From Lutispora thermophila DSM 19022 (GTDB lineage Bacteria; Bacillota; Clostridia; Lutisporales; Lutisporaceae): 64,000 bases of DNA. Both the position numbers and the translations under genes were made by a program. This document shows positions 47,591 through 56,946 of this stretch, in pieces. The stretch lies in assembly GCF_900142105.1 (NCBI RefSeq), contig NZ_FQZS01000007.1, positions 1 to 64,000 on the forward strand. The letters run 5' to 3'. Numbering within the stretch: position 1 is the stretch's first letter; each line of letters begins with the position of its first letter. The notes beneath the pieces are model-generated. The model saw only the letters and a list, made by a program, of their open reading frames with translations, searched no databases and had not been told where the DNA came from.

Positions 47591-48712
47591 TTATAACACA
47601 TCTTCAATTGCTTCTTCTCCAGAAAGCACATCAACAATATATTGGACTATATCTCTTTGATCATTTTCATTGAAAATGTTGAAAAATGGTTTATTAACTC
47701 CTTTATATTTATTCTTTTTATCGTCTATAAAAGCTTTATCAACCATGAGATAGCTCATTTGCTTAGACTGTTCCACCTCTGCATAATCTATCTTTATATT
47801 AGATAGGTTAAAACAATCTATAGTAGCTCTAAATCTATATTTGGCCAATAATTCTATCTCCTTGAAAAAATCTTCACTATATTCTTCATAATATATGCTC
47901 AATATGGAGGCATCTGCTTTTACCGCCTGAGAAATCATATAGGGAATTATACCAAATCCCTGTGCAATATCTTTGTTTATCGCCATAATACCTCCTGGCA
48001 CTCCTATGATTATCACATCCGGCTTCTCATTAATTTCTATTCTTTTAACCATCCTATTGAACAAAATTACTTTATTCTGTTCTGAGATATCATCGCTAAG
48101 CATAAAATCCGGGAAAGAATGAAAACCAAAAATACTGCCATAACTTTTACTCCCAATTTGGCTTACATTATAACCTAATCTTTTTAATCCTTCCCATAGC
48201 GAAAGCTGAATATTGAATTTTTGAGTCCTATCTCCAAGCCCTAAAACAAATATGACTGGAACATCTATATCTAAAATATTGGTAAGCTTGGGCATGTTCG
48301 GCTTTTTATCATCGACAAAACTTTGAAATGACACATTATTGCTGTTACATAAATCCTCTAAAAGTTTTAAGTGATAAGATTCAATTTTTGTGAGGCTAAT
48401 GATACCTTTGCCTTTGGAAACTTGAAGCTCTAGCTTTGGATAAACTATTTTTTCGAAATCAAGCTCCTTAAATGAATCTACCAAAACAACAGCATCATAA
48501 TCCTTATCATTATATTCTTCAAAATCTTTTGCTACTATAAGCCCAATCTCTCCTCCGCCATCAGCAGTTCCTGCATCCTTGCCCACTAATGCCCATCCTC
48601 TTGGGGAAACAACTCCTACAGAGTTAAAAACTTTGTTGAGATGATTAAATCTTAACAAAAAAGCAGATTCACTGTCATATGGATATATCAACGCTCTTTT
48701 CCTATCCATCAC
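47591..48712 (-). CDS. TIGR04066-like peptide maturation system protein
   Basis: 373 residues, soluble. The start KRALIYPYDSESAFLLRF resembles the TIGR04066 family found only beside radical-SAM maturases of Clostridia (the CcpM/Clo7bot-type clusters), as far as I recall. It contains VFVLGLGDRTQKFNIQL and GVPGGIMAINKDIA, hinting at a nucleotide-binding or P-loop-like fold. It overlaps the maturase gene by 4 bp, so they form a translationally coupled pair. Its biochemical role is not established. Confidence 0.7.
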   Translation of the reverse strand: MMDRKRALIYPYDSESAFLLRFNHLNKVFNSVGVVSPRGWALVGKDAGTADGGGEIGLIVAKDFEEYNDKDYDAVVLVDSFKELDFEKIVYPKLELQVSKGKGIISLTKIESYHLKLLEDLCNSNNVSFQSFVDDKKPNMPKLTNILDIDVPVIFVLGLGDRTQKFNIQLSLWEGLKRLGYNVSQIGSKSYGSIFGFHSFPDFMLSDDISEQNKVILFNRMVKRIEINEKPDVIIIGVPGGIMAINKDIAQGFGIIPYMISQAVKADASILSIYYEEYSEDFFKEIELLAKYRFRATIDCFNLSNIKIDYAEVEQSKQMSYLMVDKAFIDDKKNKYKGVNKPFFNIFNENDQRDIVQYIVDVLSGEEAIEDVL

Positions 48713-50157
48713 AGTACCTCCCCTTCCAAAGCATATGCTGCTTCATCGTTGAAAGCATATCCCATTTCTCTCATCATGCAGTAGTTTTTCATCCGCTCTT
48801 CGATATCGTTCCTTACTCTGACACAATTGGAAAGCTTTTTCTCTTTGGATAATCCTTCAATATTATCTGCAAAAGCAGCGCATAAATAACAAAACCTATA
48901 AGCCCAGCAGTTCCTACATTTATCCTCTGTCAGTCTTCCTATATTAAGGATTTTATCCATTTTATCCAAATCAAAGCCATCATATATATTGCCAATTTTC
49001 ATATGCTCAGATAATTCACTAACTCTCTCACAAGGATAAAATGTACCGTCAGTATCCATGAAAAGTCGGTTCAAGCCTGGAACACAAGGACCACCGTGAT
49101 GTTCTTTTTTAGATACACTTTTATAATTTTTTCTTTCATTTATACTAACTATAGACTTTGCGAATTCAGTTTCATATAATTTGGAAGCATATCTTTTATC
49201 CAGCTTTCCCAGTTTATAGAGAAGAAATTTGAATCGCTCATAACTGATATCGATATAAAAGCTTTCTTTCATCCTTATTTCTTTGTTGGAATACTGGTTG
49301 CTTACTGAAGCAGTATTAATCCTGAAATCCTTTATATCCTCATATTCACAAAAGAACTTGGTAGTACAATGAAAATCTGTGGTACCATCCAGTACCGCAT
49401 TGAAGCTTATATTTTTCTTTACATATTCAGGATGCTTTTTCTTTAATTCAGCTATGTTTTCCATTATAACTTTGAATGTACCTTTTCCGTTGGAAGCAAA
49501 CTTACGATTTTTATCGTGTATTTCTTCAGGACCATCTAAACTGACCAATATCTGGACATCGTTTTCGGCCATATAATCAGCAATTTTTCCCTTAAGCAAA
49601 GTTCCATTAGTAGTCATATGAAATAGTATGTTTTGTCCCTCTGCCTGCTCTTTTGCATATTCCACACACTGCATGATAAAATCTGGTCTCAGTAAAGGCT
49701 CGCCTCCATAAAAGCCTATGTTTATCATATTGGATTCAGAAGAGTTCTCTATTAATAAATCAATGCCCTTCTTTGCAATATCGAAGCTCATGCTCTTATC
49801 ATCGTGTATCCTATTCTTATATGAACCAGAGTAAACACAGTATTCACATCTTAAATTGCATTGCTGAGTCACCTGTAAGGTTATGGAGCTCAGCCTGTTT
49901 TTTATCACATAAGGAAGCAATGAGCTAAAAGAATGTTCCATCTTTTCTACTCTTTTTGATGATAAAAAACCTTGATCTCTCATTTTATTGATTTTCTCTT
50001 CTAAATCTTCCTTAATTTCAGAAGATCCATTTTTCCTTTTGTTTATATATTCATACAGATTTTTATCTATCTTTAAAATAGAATTTGTATTGACATCATA
50101 TAAATAGTATCCTTGCCTTGTATTAAAAGTATGTATAAAAGCATCCTTGATATCCAA
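48709..50157 (-). CDS. Radical SAM/SPASM peptide maturase (CcpM-like)
   Basis: 482 residues: an N-terminal peptide-recognition-type part (about 1-90), the radical SAM motif CNLRCEYC (about residues 104-111), the GGEPLLRPDF motif, and a C-terminal SPASM region with Cys pairs in GGPCVPGLNR, TFYPCERV and CRNCWAYRFCYLCAA, which bind auxiliary iron-sulphur clusters. It matches maturases of Cys-rich RiPPs in Clostridia (TIGR04068-like). It starts 20 bp after lipoprotein copy 5, so the lipoprotein, the maturase and the TIGR04066-like protein are likely co-transcribed. Confidence 0.85.
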   Translation of the reverse strand: MDIKDAFIHTFNTRQGYYLYDVNTNSILKIDKNLYEYINKRKNGSSEIKEDLEEKINKMRDQGFLSSKRVEKMEHSFSSLLPYVIKNRLSSITLQVTQQCNLRCEYCVYSGSYKNRIHDDKSMSFDIAKKGIDLLIENSSESNMINIGFYGGEPLLRPDFIMQCVEYAKEQAEGQNILFHMTTNGTLLKGKIADYMAENDVQILVSLDGPEEIHDKNRKFASNGKGTFKVIMENIAELKKKHPEYVKKNISFNAVLDGTTDFHCTTKFFCEYEDIKDFRINTASVSNQYSNKEIRMKESFYIDISYERFKFLLYKLGKLDKRYASKLYETEFAKSIVSINERKNYKSVSKKEHHGGPCVPGLNRLFMDTDGTFYPCERVSELSEHMKIGNIYDGFDLDKMDKILNIGRLTEDKCRNCWAYRFCYLCAAFADNIEGLSKEKKLSNCVRVRNDIEERMKNYCMMREMGYAFNDEAAYALEGEVL

Positions 50158-50177
50158 TTTCTCACCCTCCTTTTCTA

Positions 50178-52325
50178 TTACTCATTGAGATATAGCTCAA
50201 CCTTGTTTTGCATAACCTTAACAACCTCGTCTTCGCTCTTGTTGCCAGAAAGATATGTCTTAATCTCCTCCCAGATTGTATTAAACAATTCATCTGGTAC
50301 TTCTAAAGCCTCATTCTTATTCAAACTACTATTTATATCTTTAAAGGCTTGCAAGTTAGCATCTGCATCAAAGCCATATTTTCTCATTCGCTCCAGTTGG
50401 TTTTCCAGTACCTTTTCGCCAGCTCTCTTATTCACAGGTATATCTTTTTCGCCTATGTAAGATTGGATATCATCCCTTAAAAGAAACTTTATAAACTCCC
50501 ATGCCTCATCCTTGTATTTTGATTTGCTGTTTATTCCCGCATTATATGCTATAAATGCTTTGGTATCCCCATATTCAGGTTTAGGCCTTGGAAGAAGTAT
50601 TATATTATCTGAATAGGGACTATGAATATATACAGATTCATACTTTCCTGAATGAAAATCAGGATAGAACAAGGTGTTGTTAAGGAGAAGCTCCATGTTT
50701 CTTCCGTTTCTTGGATATGGCTCAGCTTCAGGGTGTTCAAAGTTTCCGCTCTTTATGTTTTTAAGAAGCCTCAAGGTTTCTCTGAATTCCTTGAAGTCAA
50801 ATCTTGCTTCCTTCTTTTCCCAATCTATATAGTAATCCAAGCCATCCTTAACCAGTCTTGATAATATATATTCTTCCGGGTATATAGGAGCAGCATATAT
50901 TCCTTTTGACTTCACTTTTTCCATGATTTCATATAAGTCTCGCCAGGTCCATTCTATATCTACTTCTATCTTATTGTCCTCCAATAGCTTCTTATTGCCT
51001 ATATAAAATTGCTTAATATATGTTATCGGCATTATATACAGAGCATCTCCGTATTTTGACCCCTCTATGACAGCTTCATTATAATCTTCCCTATTGAATT
51101 CGCTGTCTTCATTTATCATCTGGTTCAAATCAAGGAATACTCCTTTTGTGATATATCCCATGGCAGGGTATTTTCCGCATAATATATCGGGGCCTTTTCC
51201 TGTCAAAAGCTCCGTATTGATTTGCTGCAAGTTGTCATGAGCTTCAAACTTTATCTTTATATCCGGATATTTTTGTTCAAATTTTCTTATCACATTTATC
51301 ATGCTTTGATGTATATGATCATCGTTTGGATAATAGGAATATAACCGTATCTCCTTCTTTTCTGTTTCTTCCTGCTCCTTTTTTTCGGTCTTGATATATG
51401 TCAGAAGCCTACTCTGGCTTCCGTCCTTCCCAAAGATATATATCTTTTCTCCTTCATCTACGATGAACCTATATATGTTGTCCAAGCCTGATAGTTGAGC
51501 GGCATCTGCTATATATCCTTTTATATTCCCTTTGTCGTCATATTTGAATATTCCTTTTTCATTGAACCCATACAAAGTCTTGGTAGATTTATTGTAGAAA
51601 ATTGCCTTTGGTTCTTCATCGCTGCCATATTCTTTCTTCCATATGCTCTTGTGGTCTTTGCCTGATACTTTCTCTATATATACTTGGGAGCCGTTGTCAT
51701 AGCATAATCCTATTAAATTATCCTCTTCATCTAAGGCTATGTCCAGAAACTTCTTCCCTTGAAGCATGGCAATATTTTTGAGCTTATTGTCCAATACTTC
51801 TACTTCTTGGCTTACCTTTAGGCAATATATATTTCCATGGTTGTCTACTTCTATTCTTTCCACGGTTTCATCTGTAAGATATCTGCTCTCTCCCTTGATT
51901 TCTGATATTCCGCTTTGGGTTTCAACTGCATTGCCTTGATTGTCATATATCTGTAGCTGTCTCTTTAGTAATACATTCTCATTCTTCTCATTCTTTTCAC
52001 GGTGTTGAAGAAGCACATAAAGCTTATTATCATTGTCAAAGGCCAGTAATCCTTCCCAGTCTTCTCCAACTTCTGTTTCTCCGACTTTAGTACCGTCTTT
52101 GTCAAATATGTATATCTTCTTTTCATAGTAGTTGTATACAGCCAATTCTCCGTTTTTTCCCATGGCGACGGATGATACTCCTTTGCTTCCACTGGCTGAA
52201 TATATTTCGTTGGTTTCATAGGTGAATTGCTCCTGCTCTATATTATTGACAGTGGCAGTATTTGCTCCGCAGGATGTTGTGAATATTATGCTTATAACCA
52301 TGAAGAATAGAATTGTTCTCTTCAT
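50178..52325 (-). CDS. Propeller/solute-binding lipoprotein, copy 5, intact
   Basis: 715 residues from the ATG at 52325 (GGAGAG at good spacing; the frame is open to 52349). A lipoprotein signal ends TTSCG (Cys at about 20). Residues ~30-320 are blade-like repeats (KNGELAVYNYYEKKIYIFDKDG, HGNIYCLKVSQEVEVLDNKL). Residues ~335-715 are an extracellular solute-binding domain (HQSMINVIRKFEQKYPDIKI, ELLTGKGPDILCG) ending in MQNKVELYLNE. It is encoded immediately before the RiPP maturase, so a role as receptor, chaperone or immunity protein for the peptide is possible; that is inference. Confidence 0.85.
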   Translation of the reverse strand: MKRTILFFMVISIIFTTSCGANTATVNNIEQEQFTYETNEIYSASGSKGVSSVAMGKNGELAVYNYYEKKIYIFDKDGTKVGETEVGEDWEGLLAFDNDNKLYVLLQHREKNEKNENVLLKRQLQIYDNQGNAVETQSGISEIKGESRYLTDETVERIEVDNHGNIYCLKVSQEVEVLDNKLKNIAMLQGKKFLDIALDEEDNLIGLCYDNGSQVYIEKVSGKDHKSIWKKEYGSDEEPKAIFYNKSTKTLYGFNEKGIFKYDDKGNIKGYIADAAQLSGLDNIYRFIVDEGEKIYIFGKDGSQSRLLTYIKTEKKEQEETEKKEIRLYSYYPNDDHIHQSMINVIRKFEQKYPDIKIKFEAHDNLQQINTELLTGKGPDILCGKYPAMGYITKGVFLDLNQMINEDSEFNREDYNEAVIEGSKYGDALYIMPITYIKQFYIGNKKLLEDNKIEVDIEWTWRDLYEIMEKVKSKGIYAAPIYPEEYILSRLVKDGLDYYIDWEKKEARFDFKEFRETLRLLKNIKSGNFEHPEAEPYPRNGRNMELLLNNTLFYPDFHSGKYESVYIHSPYSDNIILLPRPKPEYGDTKAFIAYNAGINSKSKYKDEAWEFIKFLLRDDIQSYIGEKDIPVNKRAGEKVLENQLERMRKYGFDADANLQAFKDINSSLNKNEALEVPDELFNTIWEEIKTYLSGNKSEDEVVKVMQNKVELYLNE

Positions 52326-52375
52326 TTTAACACTCTCCAAATCCTTCAAGTATTTAAAGTATACATATAATTTTC

Positions 52376-52412
52376 GGCATAACCGAAATATGCAATATAC
52401 TTCAGCTATGCC
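52376..52412 (-). promoter_or_regulatory. Conserved 5' leader hairpin before lipoprotein copy 5
   Basis: In the transcript GGCAUAGCUGAA pairs with UUUCGGUUAUGCC with G-U wobbles (arms about 52376-52388 and 52401-52412 on the plus strand). Related hairpins with changed but still pairing bases precede copies 2, 4 and 6. No T-run follows. Confidence 0.55.
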
Positions 52413-52468
52413 TCATATTAATTCCAATCATCATATAGATAGATTTAAAAACTTGATACAAACAACTT

Positions 52469-54037
52469 TTAATAATCAGTTTCTAATATTTGCTTTTCAT
52501 GCTTCATATCTAAATTTGATGTGGCTTCATCAAGTAATATTATTTTACATCCTTTTACAAAGGCCCTCGCCAGTGCTATTCTCTGCCTTTCTCCGCCAGA
52601 AAGCTTACTGCCTTTTTCCCCAAGCATTGCTTTCCACTCTACAGAAAGACTATTTATTAACTCATTTGCACAACTAATTTCTGCAGCTTGCATTATTTGA
52701 TTTTCAGAGTGCTTATTGAACATAGAAATATTTTCCTTTACTGTGGCATTAAAAATATAGATATCTTGGTTCACTATAGCTATTGCTTTTCTCAAGTCTT
52801 TTATATTAATGTTTCTGATATCAATACCATCTATATAGACATTTCCTTTTTCATTATCATAGAGTCTCAAAAGTATATTAAATATAGAAGTTTTTCCTGA
52901 ACCATTCAATCCTACTATTCCTATTTTTTCTCCTGGGTTTATTTCAAAGCTTACATCTTTTAATACTTCACTATCACTTCTATAAGAATGATTAACATTT
53001 CTGAATTCGATTTTACCCTTAATTTCATCTTTTTTTATTCTTATGGAATCTTTTGAAGTATTTTCACACTCCATATCTAAGAAATCAAACAGTCTTTTAG
53101 CTGATAGCAATATTTTCGACATATCGTATCTTATGTTGATCAAGGATGAAATAGGCATAATCACATTGGTACTATAAGTTGCAAAAGCGAATAAACCTCC
53201 TATTGTAAAATCATTTCGTACAATCATCTTCGAGCCTACTATATATATCATTGAAGCCATTAGTTGCAACAACAACAAATCAGATGCCTCTTTTGCACTA
53301 TCTACTATTTGAGATTTGATATCGGTTTTTATAATATTCCTTTGTAATTTTGTAAATTGTCTCATAATGATATTTTCTATGCCCGACAGTTTTATCTCTT
53401 TAATCCCTGACATCTTATCTCCGTACCACTTTGAATAATCTCTTGCATATTCCATATACCTTTTATGCAATTTTTTTCGCAACATTGTTAAATAAACTGT
53501 TGATAAATATTTAATAGGTATGATCATTATTATCATTATGGTTAATTTATAATTGATGATAGTCAGCCCTATCAGACCACCAACTATTTTTAGCAGGCTT
53601 AACAATCTGTAAACAAAGGATTCATCTGTGATTTGAGAAATATTCATAATATCCATTTTTGAATTGTTAATTATTTCGGTATAATTAGTTTCATTCAGAT
53701 ATGATAATTTAAGCTTCATCAATTTTCGCATAGAAAGGCTGGTCCAATAATAGATATATCTATTATTTACATAAGCTATATTCTTGGATCTCAGTAAAGA
53801 AAACAATTGATCTATTGCAACTAGCACAAGACTTATAATAGAATACTTAAAAACATTGCCAAAATCATTTTTTATCAAGCCTTCATCAATCAAATACTTG
53901 TTTGCCAAAGGTAGTATAAAGCTTATTGCTGAAGAAAGCAGCATTAAAAATATAATAAGAAGTATTTTCCTTCTAAAGGGATATAGGGCCTTCAGAAGCC
54001 TCTTAACAATAGCCGCATTCTCTTTCACATTATTCAC
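52469..54037 (-). pseudogene. ABC exporter, truncated after Walker B
   Basis: 522 codons encode six membrane helices (first ~310 residues) and an ATPase up to Walker B: Walker A GLNGSGKTS, Q-loop, signature LSGGERQRIALARA and IILLDEATSNLD, then only DMKHEKQILETDY before a stop. The D-loop and H-loop with about 60 residues are missing, so ATP hydrolysis is unlikely. It may once have exported a peptide of the adjoining maturation cluster. The DNA just after the break resembles the end of the candidate peptide gene at 44.3 kb (shared GATGATTGGAATTAA), which suggests a recombination there. Confidence 0.8.
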
Positions 54038-54379
54038 ATCCTAGATATAAAGCAATTGATTTAAAATATTGTTATACCAATAAGGATTCAATAAATAATT
54101 ATTAACGCTATGGTGGACATATTTTGGGGTATGAAACAAACTACATTAAAGTTTGCAATAATAGCTAATATAGAACATATCTATGGATTTGTTTTAAGTT
54201 CATATGATTTGATAGGTTTTTGTTGTATGATGAAGTGTATATAACGATATTACTTATGCTGTTATAATAAGCTTTTTATTCTGCCATGTGATTTACATTA
54301 AACTTTTCCTTAACTAGATCATTAAATATCATCATCTAACTTAAATATATCAAAATATTATGGGAATTCAATATATACA

Positions 54380-54411
54380 GGACAAGAGGCAAAGTTTTAA
54401 GGATAAGAGGT
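54380..54411. promoter_or_regulatory. 21-bp-spaced direct repeats, candidate LytTR site (second type)
   Basis: GGACAAGAGGCA at 54380 and GGATAAGAGGTA at 54401, exactly 21 bp apart. A related pair stands at 56845-56877 and a single unit at 60956. The spacing matches LytTR-family operators; the sequence differs from the agr operator. Confidence 0.5.
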
Positions 54412-54474
54412 ACAAATCATAAAAGTAATAGAATATGCTAAATGTAATTTATACATATTTATCTTTTGAACATA

Positions 54475-54509
54475 ATAAAATTCCTCCACCTGTTTGGTGA
54501 AGGAATTTT
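54475..54509. terminator. Hairpin at the 3' end of lipoprotein copy 6
   Basis: AATTCCTCCACC-TGTTT-GGTGAAGGAATTTTG: about 11-bp stem with one mismatch, T-rich on both sides; copies at 39531 and 63131. Confidence 0.7.
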
Positions 54510-54513
54510 GATT

Positions 54514-56658
54514 TTACTCATTAAGATACAGCTCAACCTTGCTCTGTACAACCTTAATGGTCTCTTCTTCATTCTTGCTACCGGAAAGATATAAATCTAT
54601 TTCTTCCCAGATGGTATTGAACAACTCATCAGGCACTTGCAAAGCTTCATTCTTATTTAAGCTATTATTTATATCCTTAAAGGCCTGAAGGTTGGCATAT
54701 GCATCATAGCCCCTCTTCTTCAATTGCTCCAATTGGACTTCCAACAGTCTTTCGCCAGCTTTCTTATTTACCGTAAAATCATCTTCGCCTATATAAAATT
54801 GAATATCTTCACTTAATAAATGTTTAATAAATTTCCAAGCCTCATCCTTATATTCCGATTTGCTGTTTATTGCCGCATTATATGCAAAAAATACTTCTGT
54901 ATTACCGTATTCAGGTTTAGGCCATGGAAGGAGCAAAGTTTCTGAATATGGACTAAGAACATGGGCGAAATCATATCTTCCTAAGTAAAAATTCGAATAG
55001 AACAATGTGTTATTCTGAATAATCTCTAAGTTTCTTCCGTTCTTAGGATATGGCTTAGCCTCAGGATGATCAAAGTTTCCATTGCTTATAGCCTTAAGAA
55101 GCTTCAGAGTTTCTCTGAATTCCTTTGCGTCAAACCTTGCCTCCTTCTTCTCCCTATCTATAAAGTAGTTTAAACTATTCCTAAACATCTCATATAATAT
55201 ATATTTATCCGGGTATTGGGGAGCAGCATATATGCCTTTTGACTTCACTTTGCCCATGATTTCATATAAGTCCCTCCATGTCCATTCTATATCTATTTTT
55301 AAATTATTGTCCTCCAGCAGCTTTTTATTGCCTATGCAAAATTGTTTGCTATATATTATTGGCATTATATACAGCCCATCTCCATATTTAGAGCCCTCTA
55401 TGACCGCTTCATTATAGTCCTCCATATTAAATTCGCTGTCTCCGTTTATCATTTGGTTTAAATCAAGAAATGCACCTTTTGTGATATATGCTGTAGCAGG
55501 ATATATTCCACACAATATATCAGGACCCTTTCCTGTCAAAAGCTCCGTATTGATTTGTTGTAAATCGTTATGAATTTCAAATTTTATTTTTATATCCGGA
55601 TATTTTTGCTCAAACTTTCTTATCACATTTACCATATATTGATGAATATAATTCTCTTCCGGATAATAGGAATATAGCAATATCTCCTTCTTTTCTTTTT
55701 CTTCTTGTTCCTTCTTTTCTGTCTTGGCATATGACAGCAACTTGCTTTGGTTGCCATCCTTCCCGAAGGTATATATCTTTTCTCCTTCGTCCACGATGAA
55801 TCTATATATGTCGCTCAAGCCTGATAATTGGATAACATCTGCTATATACTCTTTTATTTTGCCTTTGTCGTCATATTTGAATATTCCCTTGTCATTCAAC
55901 CCATATAGGGTTTTGGTGGTTTCATTATAATATATTAATTTTGGTGCTTCATTGCTTTCATGTTCCTTTTTCCATATGGTCTTCTGATCCTTCTTGGATA
56001 TTTTCTCTATGTATAATTGGGAACCGCTTTCATAGCATAGTCCTATTATATTGTCTTCCTCATCTTTATCTATGTCCAGAAACTTCTTCCCTTGAAGCCT
56101 AGAAATGCTATTGAGCTTCTTGTCCATTATTTCTACTCCTTGGCTTACTTTCAGGCAATAAATATTCCCTTGGCTGTCTACTTCCATTCTTTCCACGATT
56201 TCTCCTGTAAGATAGTTGCTTCCCCCCTTGATTTCTTCTATTTCACTTTGATTTTCAATTGTATAACCTTGAGTATCATATATCTGTAACTGTCTCTTAA
56301 GCAATATATTCTCGTTTTTTTCATTCTTTTGACGATATTGAAGAAGCACATATATCCTATTATCCTTGTCAAAGGCTAGTATCCCGTCCCAGTTTTCTCC
56401 CACTTCTATTTCTCCAGTTTTTATTCCATCTTTGTCAAATATGTGTATCTTCTTTTCATAAAAGTTGTATGCAGCCAATTCTCCGTTCTTTCCCATGGCA
56501 ATAGATGATATGCCTTTGCTTCCATTGGTTGAATAAAATTCTTTTGCTTCATAGGTAAATTGCTCCTGTTCCTTATTAGTGCCGGTTGTTGGCTTTACTC
56601 CACATGATGTAGTGAATATTATGCTTATGATAATTAGGAATAGAATTACACGCTTCAT
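54514..56658 (-). CDS. Propeller/solute-binding lipoprotein, copy 6, intact
   Basis: 714 residues from ATG 56658 (GAAAGGTAGG upstream). Lipoprotein signal with lipobox TTSCG (Cys20). Blade-like repeats (about 30-325) precede the solute-binding domain (about 335-714; HQYMVNVIRKFEQKYPDIKI, ELLTGKGPDILCG), ending QSKVELYLNE. It is the closest relative of copy 5. Followed by its own terminator hairpin, and preceded at about 190 bp by the direct repeats at 56845-56877, so regulation by a LytTR protein is plausible. Ligand unknown. Confidence 0.88.
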   Translation of the reverse strand: MKRVILFLIIISIIFTTSCGVKPTTGTNKEQEQFTYEAKEFYSTNGSKGISSIAMGKNGELAAYNFYEKKIHIFDKDGIKTGEIEVGENWDGILAFDKDNRIYVLLQYRQKNEKNENILLKRQLQIYDTQGYTIENQSEIEEIKGGSNYLTGEIVERMEVDSQGNIYCLKVSQGVEIMDKKLNSISRLQGKKFLDIDKDEEDNIIGLCYESGSQLYIEKISKKDQKTIWKKEHESNEAPKLIYYNETTKTLYGLNDKGIFKYDDKGKIKEYIADVIQLSGLSDIYRFIVDEGEKIYTFGKDGNQSKLLSYAKTEKKEQEEKEKKEILLYSYYPEENYIHQYMVNVIRKFEQKYPDIKIKFEIHNDLQQINTELLTGKGPDILCGIYPATAYITKGAFLDLNQMINGDSEFNMEDYNEAVIEGSKYGDGLYIMPIIYSKQFCIGNKKLLEDNNLKIDIEWTWRDLYEIMGKVKSKGIYAAPQYPDKYILYEMFRNSLNYFIDREKKEARFDAKEFRETLKLLKAISNGNFDHPEAKPYPKNGRNLEIIQNNTLFYSNFYLGRYDFAHVLSPYSETLLLPWPKPEYGNTEVFFAYNAAINSKSEYKDEAWKFIKHLLSEDIQFYIGEDDFTVNKKAGERLLEVQLEQLKKRGYDAYANLQAFKDINNSLNKNEALQVPDELFNTIWEEIDLYLSGSKNEEETIKVVQSKVELYLNE

Positions 56659-56844
56659 ACTAACCTACCTTTCATTATTTATTTTATGATTGATTCATGC
56701 CTGAAGCAAAATTATTCTTAAGATACAATAGCATCAAATACTTCAGGCTCATCATAAGCAATTTTTATTTCATCGTTCAAATGTCTACGAACCCTTAATT
56801 TAATTCAACTATATGCATATAGAAAGCTAAAGTCTATAGTTATA

Positions 56845-56877
56845 TGACAAGATGCAGGGTTTTAAGGACAAAATGCA
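56845..56877. promoter_or_regulatory. 21-bp-spaced direct repeats before lipoprotein copy 6
   Basis: TGACAAGATGCA (56845) and GGACAAAATGCA (56866), 21 bp apart. It matches the second-type repeats at 54380. It lies about 190 bp before the copy 6 start codon. Confidence 0.5.
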
Positions 56878-56946
56878 TATATCCATAAAAATGATCTGTG
56901 TCATTTTTATCTATCTATTTTACACTATGACAAGCATTAAAGCTTC

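Larger units (their letters stand above)
54038..54513. other. Intergenic region with LytTR-like direct repeats
   Basis: About 475 bp upstream of the truncated exporter. It holds a direct repeat (54380-54411) and a hairpin (54475-54509) and otherwise AT-rich DNA. A block near 54330 (TTAAATATATCAAA then GGACAAGAGG) is homologous to 60917-60965. No ORF can be supported. Confidence 0.55.

Noticed and set aside
56745-56820. Minus-strand peptide-like frame reading DEIKIAYDEPEVFDAIVS upstream of lipoprotein copy 6
   Set aside because: No Cys, no usual start codon, no ribosome site, and it lies in the leader hairpin; not a credible RiPP precursor.
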